Below, in pieces: positions 62,208 through 64,000 of a stretch of DNA of 64,000 nt. Each line of letters starts with the position of its first letter. Position 1 is the first letter of the stretch. The translations under genes and the position numbers were made by a program. The notes below the pieces were generated by a model, which did no database searches, was not told the origin of the DNA, and saw only the letters and a list, made by a program, of their open reading frames with translations. The stretch is from CAZLYF01 sp964586835. GTDB lineage: Bacteria > Bacillota > Clostridia > Christensenellales > Aristaeellaceae. The DNA lies in contig CAZPIC010000009.1 in NCBI GenBank assembly GCA_964586835.1, positions 4,005-68,004 of the forward strand, read 5' to 3'.

Positions 62208-62841
62208 TCCCACGGCGACAAGAAGTCGTGCCTCACTTAGAATGAGCGCGAAGCAAGTATGTCCGGAAAATAAAAACGAAAGAATGGAAGAGATAAAAGA
62301 GTTTACCCTATAGAAGCCTTTACGCTTGGCTCTCAACAATCACAAAACGTTACTCCGTCTTCCCCAGAAATGTTCCACTCTCCGGATTGACAGGGAGCCT
62401 CTGCCGCCATGTGACGTCATATAAGGGCCAGTTCTGGCGGGGCTGATCCGGCCGATCCTAGCATGGGGGCTCTTCCCCATCCATCCCCACGGAAATTTCA
62501 TGTCAGGATCCGCCGACCTTCGCGCTCAAAGGTTGTGAAGCACCGACAGTCGTTCGCACTCAACCTGATAGGATGCACCACGCCATATGATCCCCCTAGC
62601 AATGGTAGAAACGCAATCGCGTGTTGTTTCCATTATATGGAAGTGGCGCTATCGTACGTGACGGTGGTGCTTTTCTCCCCTGTACATGAGTCTCTTGCGC
62701 TGGAAATACAGCTTCAAGGAGCCTTGAAAGAAAAGGCGGTTCAGTGAGACCCTAATCGATAGATGGCAATGTTTAGATTCATGGGCGTCATGCTGCTGAA
62801 CTAAGCCTCGTTGGCTCGTCAAAAGCAACACGGACAGAACA
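62208..62841. other. Non-coding stretch
   Basis: About 630 bases between the cluster promoter and the IS3 element. An open frame at 62463-62747 (plus) lacks a ribosome binding site and has no recognisable motif. Probably eroded mobile DNA. Confidence 0.4.
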
Positions 62842-63957
62842 TTAAACAGTGAGGTTCAGAGTTGACGGGGAGAGTCGATTCAGCCAGTCCAGGGGCGACA
62901 GATAACCAAGCTGCTTCTGGATGCGGCGGGTGTTGTAGAAGCCGTGTATATAAGTGAACACCATCTGTCTGGCCTCTTCTCGGGACGCAAACCGGCCAAT
63001 GGGGTGAACCTCCTCCCTCTTTAAGATAGAGAAGAAGCTCTCGCTCCATGAGTTATCGCCAGGTTTGCCCTTGCGAGAGAAGCTTAGCCTCAGGCCTAAG
63101 CTTCTTACCTGCTCCCGGACCGCCGCGCTGGTATACTGGCTACCGAGATCTGGGTGGAAGATTGTTCCTCGGAACAGACGCCAGCTCCCTGAAGCTGAGC
63201 GGATCGCCTCCATGACCAGCTCTTTGGTCATGCGGGATGCCATGCGCTTAGCCAAAATCACGCCTGAGCGGATATCCCTGATCGTGCAGTAATACTCAAA
63301 GCCTTCCGCCGTTGGGATGTACGTGATGTCACTGGATAAGACTTGAAACAGCTTGAGTATATCCAGGTCGCGCAGCAGATTTTTACAGTCCTCCTCCTCC
63401 TTCTCTCCCCGGCTGTCAGTCAGGCTGCGCCGATACCGAAGATGAACAAAATGCAGTCCTCGCTCTCCCAGGATTCGTTTGATTTTCCTAAAGCTGGCCT
63501 GGAATCCTCGCTTGCGCAACTCAGCTGCAATCCAGCCAGCACCGCAGGTTCCGCCACGTTGATCAAACACTGCTTCCAATCGCTCTACATGCTTACCCTT
63601 GCATGATTACCTGTCATGTCACCTTGCTAACCATGCGTAGTAACCACTGGTAGATACCTCGAAGAATTTTGCCCACCTCACCACAGGGTGCTCCGGATGC
63701 GCTTGTATGAACGCATAGATCACTTGTGGAGGCTTGTAAAGGAGATGCTTGCCTTTTTTGAACATGTCGATCTCTATAGCCTGTTTCGCGTTCTTCGAGC
63801 GCAGCACTTTGTTCTCTTCCTCCAAGATCGCTTCGCGGGTTTTCTCACCTTCAGACGTGTACCTCTGGCGCCATCGGTGCAGCATACTGTCACTGAGTCC
63901 CAGTTCACGCGCCACCTGCGCCACAGATTTACTACTGGCATAACTTAGCCTAGATTA
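62842..63957 (-). pseudogene. IS3-family transposase (orfA-orfB), interrupted by two stops
   Basis: Reading from the right, orfA keeps VAQVARELGLSDSMLHRWRQ (helix-turn-helix) and a leucine-zipper-like EEENKVLRSKNAKQAIE, then continues in the same frame into the start of orfB (HPEHPVVRWAKFFEVSTSGY). TGA (63619) and TAA (63607) then interrupt the frame, after which it resumes with GTCGAGWIAAELRKRG and the DDE core: SDITYIPT, FHPDLGSQY, and FFSILKREEVH with the final glutamate. The usual -1 frameshift arrangement between orfA and orfB is not seen. The 5' end of orfA is cut off. The catalytic triad is intact but the stops make it unlikely to be active. Confidence 0.8.
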
Positions 63958-64000
63958 TTCACAGGCATGACCGGAAAGGTCGAGATACGAAGAAATCACA

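Noticed and set aside
62463..62747. 94-codon plus-strand open frame
   Set aside because: No ribosome binding site, no recognised domain, located in eroded mobile DNA.

Overview
The window looks like a chromosomal segment of a GC-rich member of the Bacillota, most likely class Clostridia. Evidence: a PurR-type purine repressor beside pth and mfd, RNase J beside a YlbF-family protein, a tig-clpP-clpX-lon-engB block, a small bacterial SRP RNA, AGGAGG-type ribosome binding sites and many GTG/TTG starts. No rRNA, tRNA or CRISPR array was seen. The exact taxon cannot be fixed from the sequence alone.

From 1 to about 44.3 kb the DNA is compact core genome. On the minus strand at the left are ylbF (partial), RNase J, an RseC-like protein and TtcA, divergent from an inositol-phosphatase-family gene. 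A minus operon then carries a secreted protein, a PRPP synthetase and two small unknown proteins. Next, on the plus strand, come purR-pth-mfd, uvrA, and a chain of a membrane protein, a pseudouridine synthase, a methyltransferase, a MalY-like aminotransferase, a PepV-like dipeptidase, a DUF1667 protein and mannose-6-phosphate isomerase. The minus-strand metNIQ methionine importer follows, then an ABC-F protein, secG, and the proteostasis block (tig, clpP, clpX, lon, engB). A PucR-type regulator with a CtpA protease, SRP RNA, glyA, and the overlapping chain polA-coaE-lytic transglycosylase-peptide-binding protein complete the core part.

The most striking item is upstream of metNIQ. A consensus promoter is followed by a 26-codon open reading frame with a good ribosome binding site and six internal Met codons within eight positions, then by a strong intrinsic terminator just before metN. 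This has the full layout of a ribosome-mediated methionine attenuator.

From about 44.3 kb to the end the DNA is accessory: visibly more AT-rich, with long non-coding stretches and decayed transposons. Two relics of the same transposon, in opposite orientation, flank an AspT/YidE-type transporter gene. Three small secreted proteins of unknown function follow, then IS4-like and IS630-like relics. After these comes a minus-strand cluster made of a sugar-type ABC importer (binding protein, double ATPase, two permeases), two short-chain dehydrogenases, a LarA-like nickel-pincer isomerase homologue and a cyclase-family hydrolase. Together these read as uptake and catabolism of a sugar or hydroxy acid that I cannot name. 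A broken IS3-family element closes the window.
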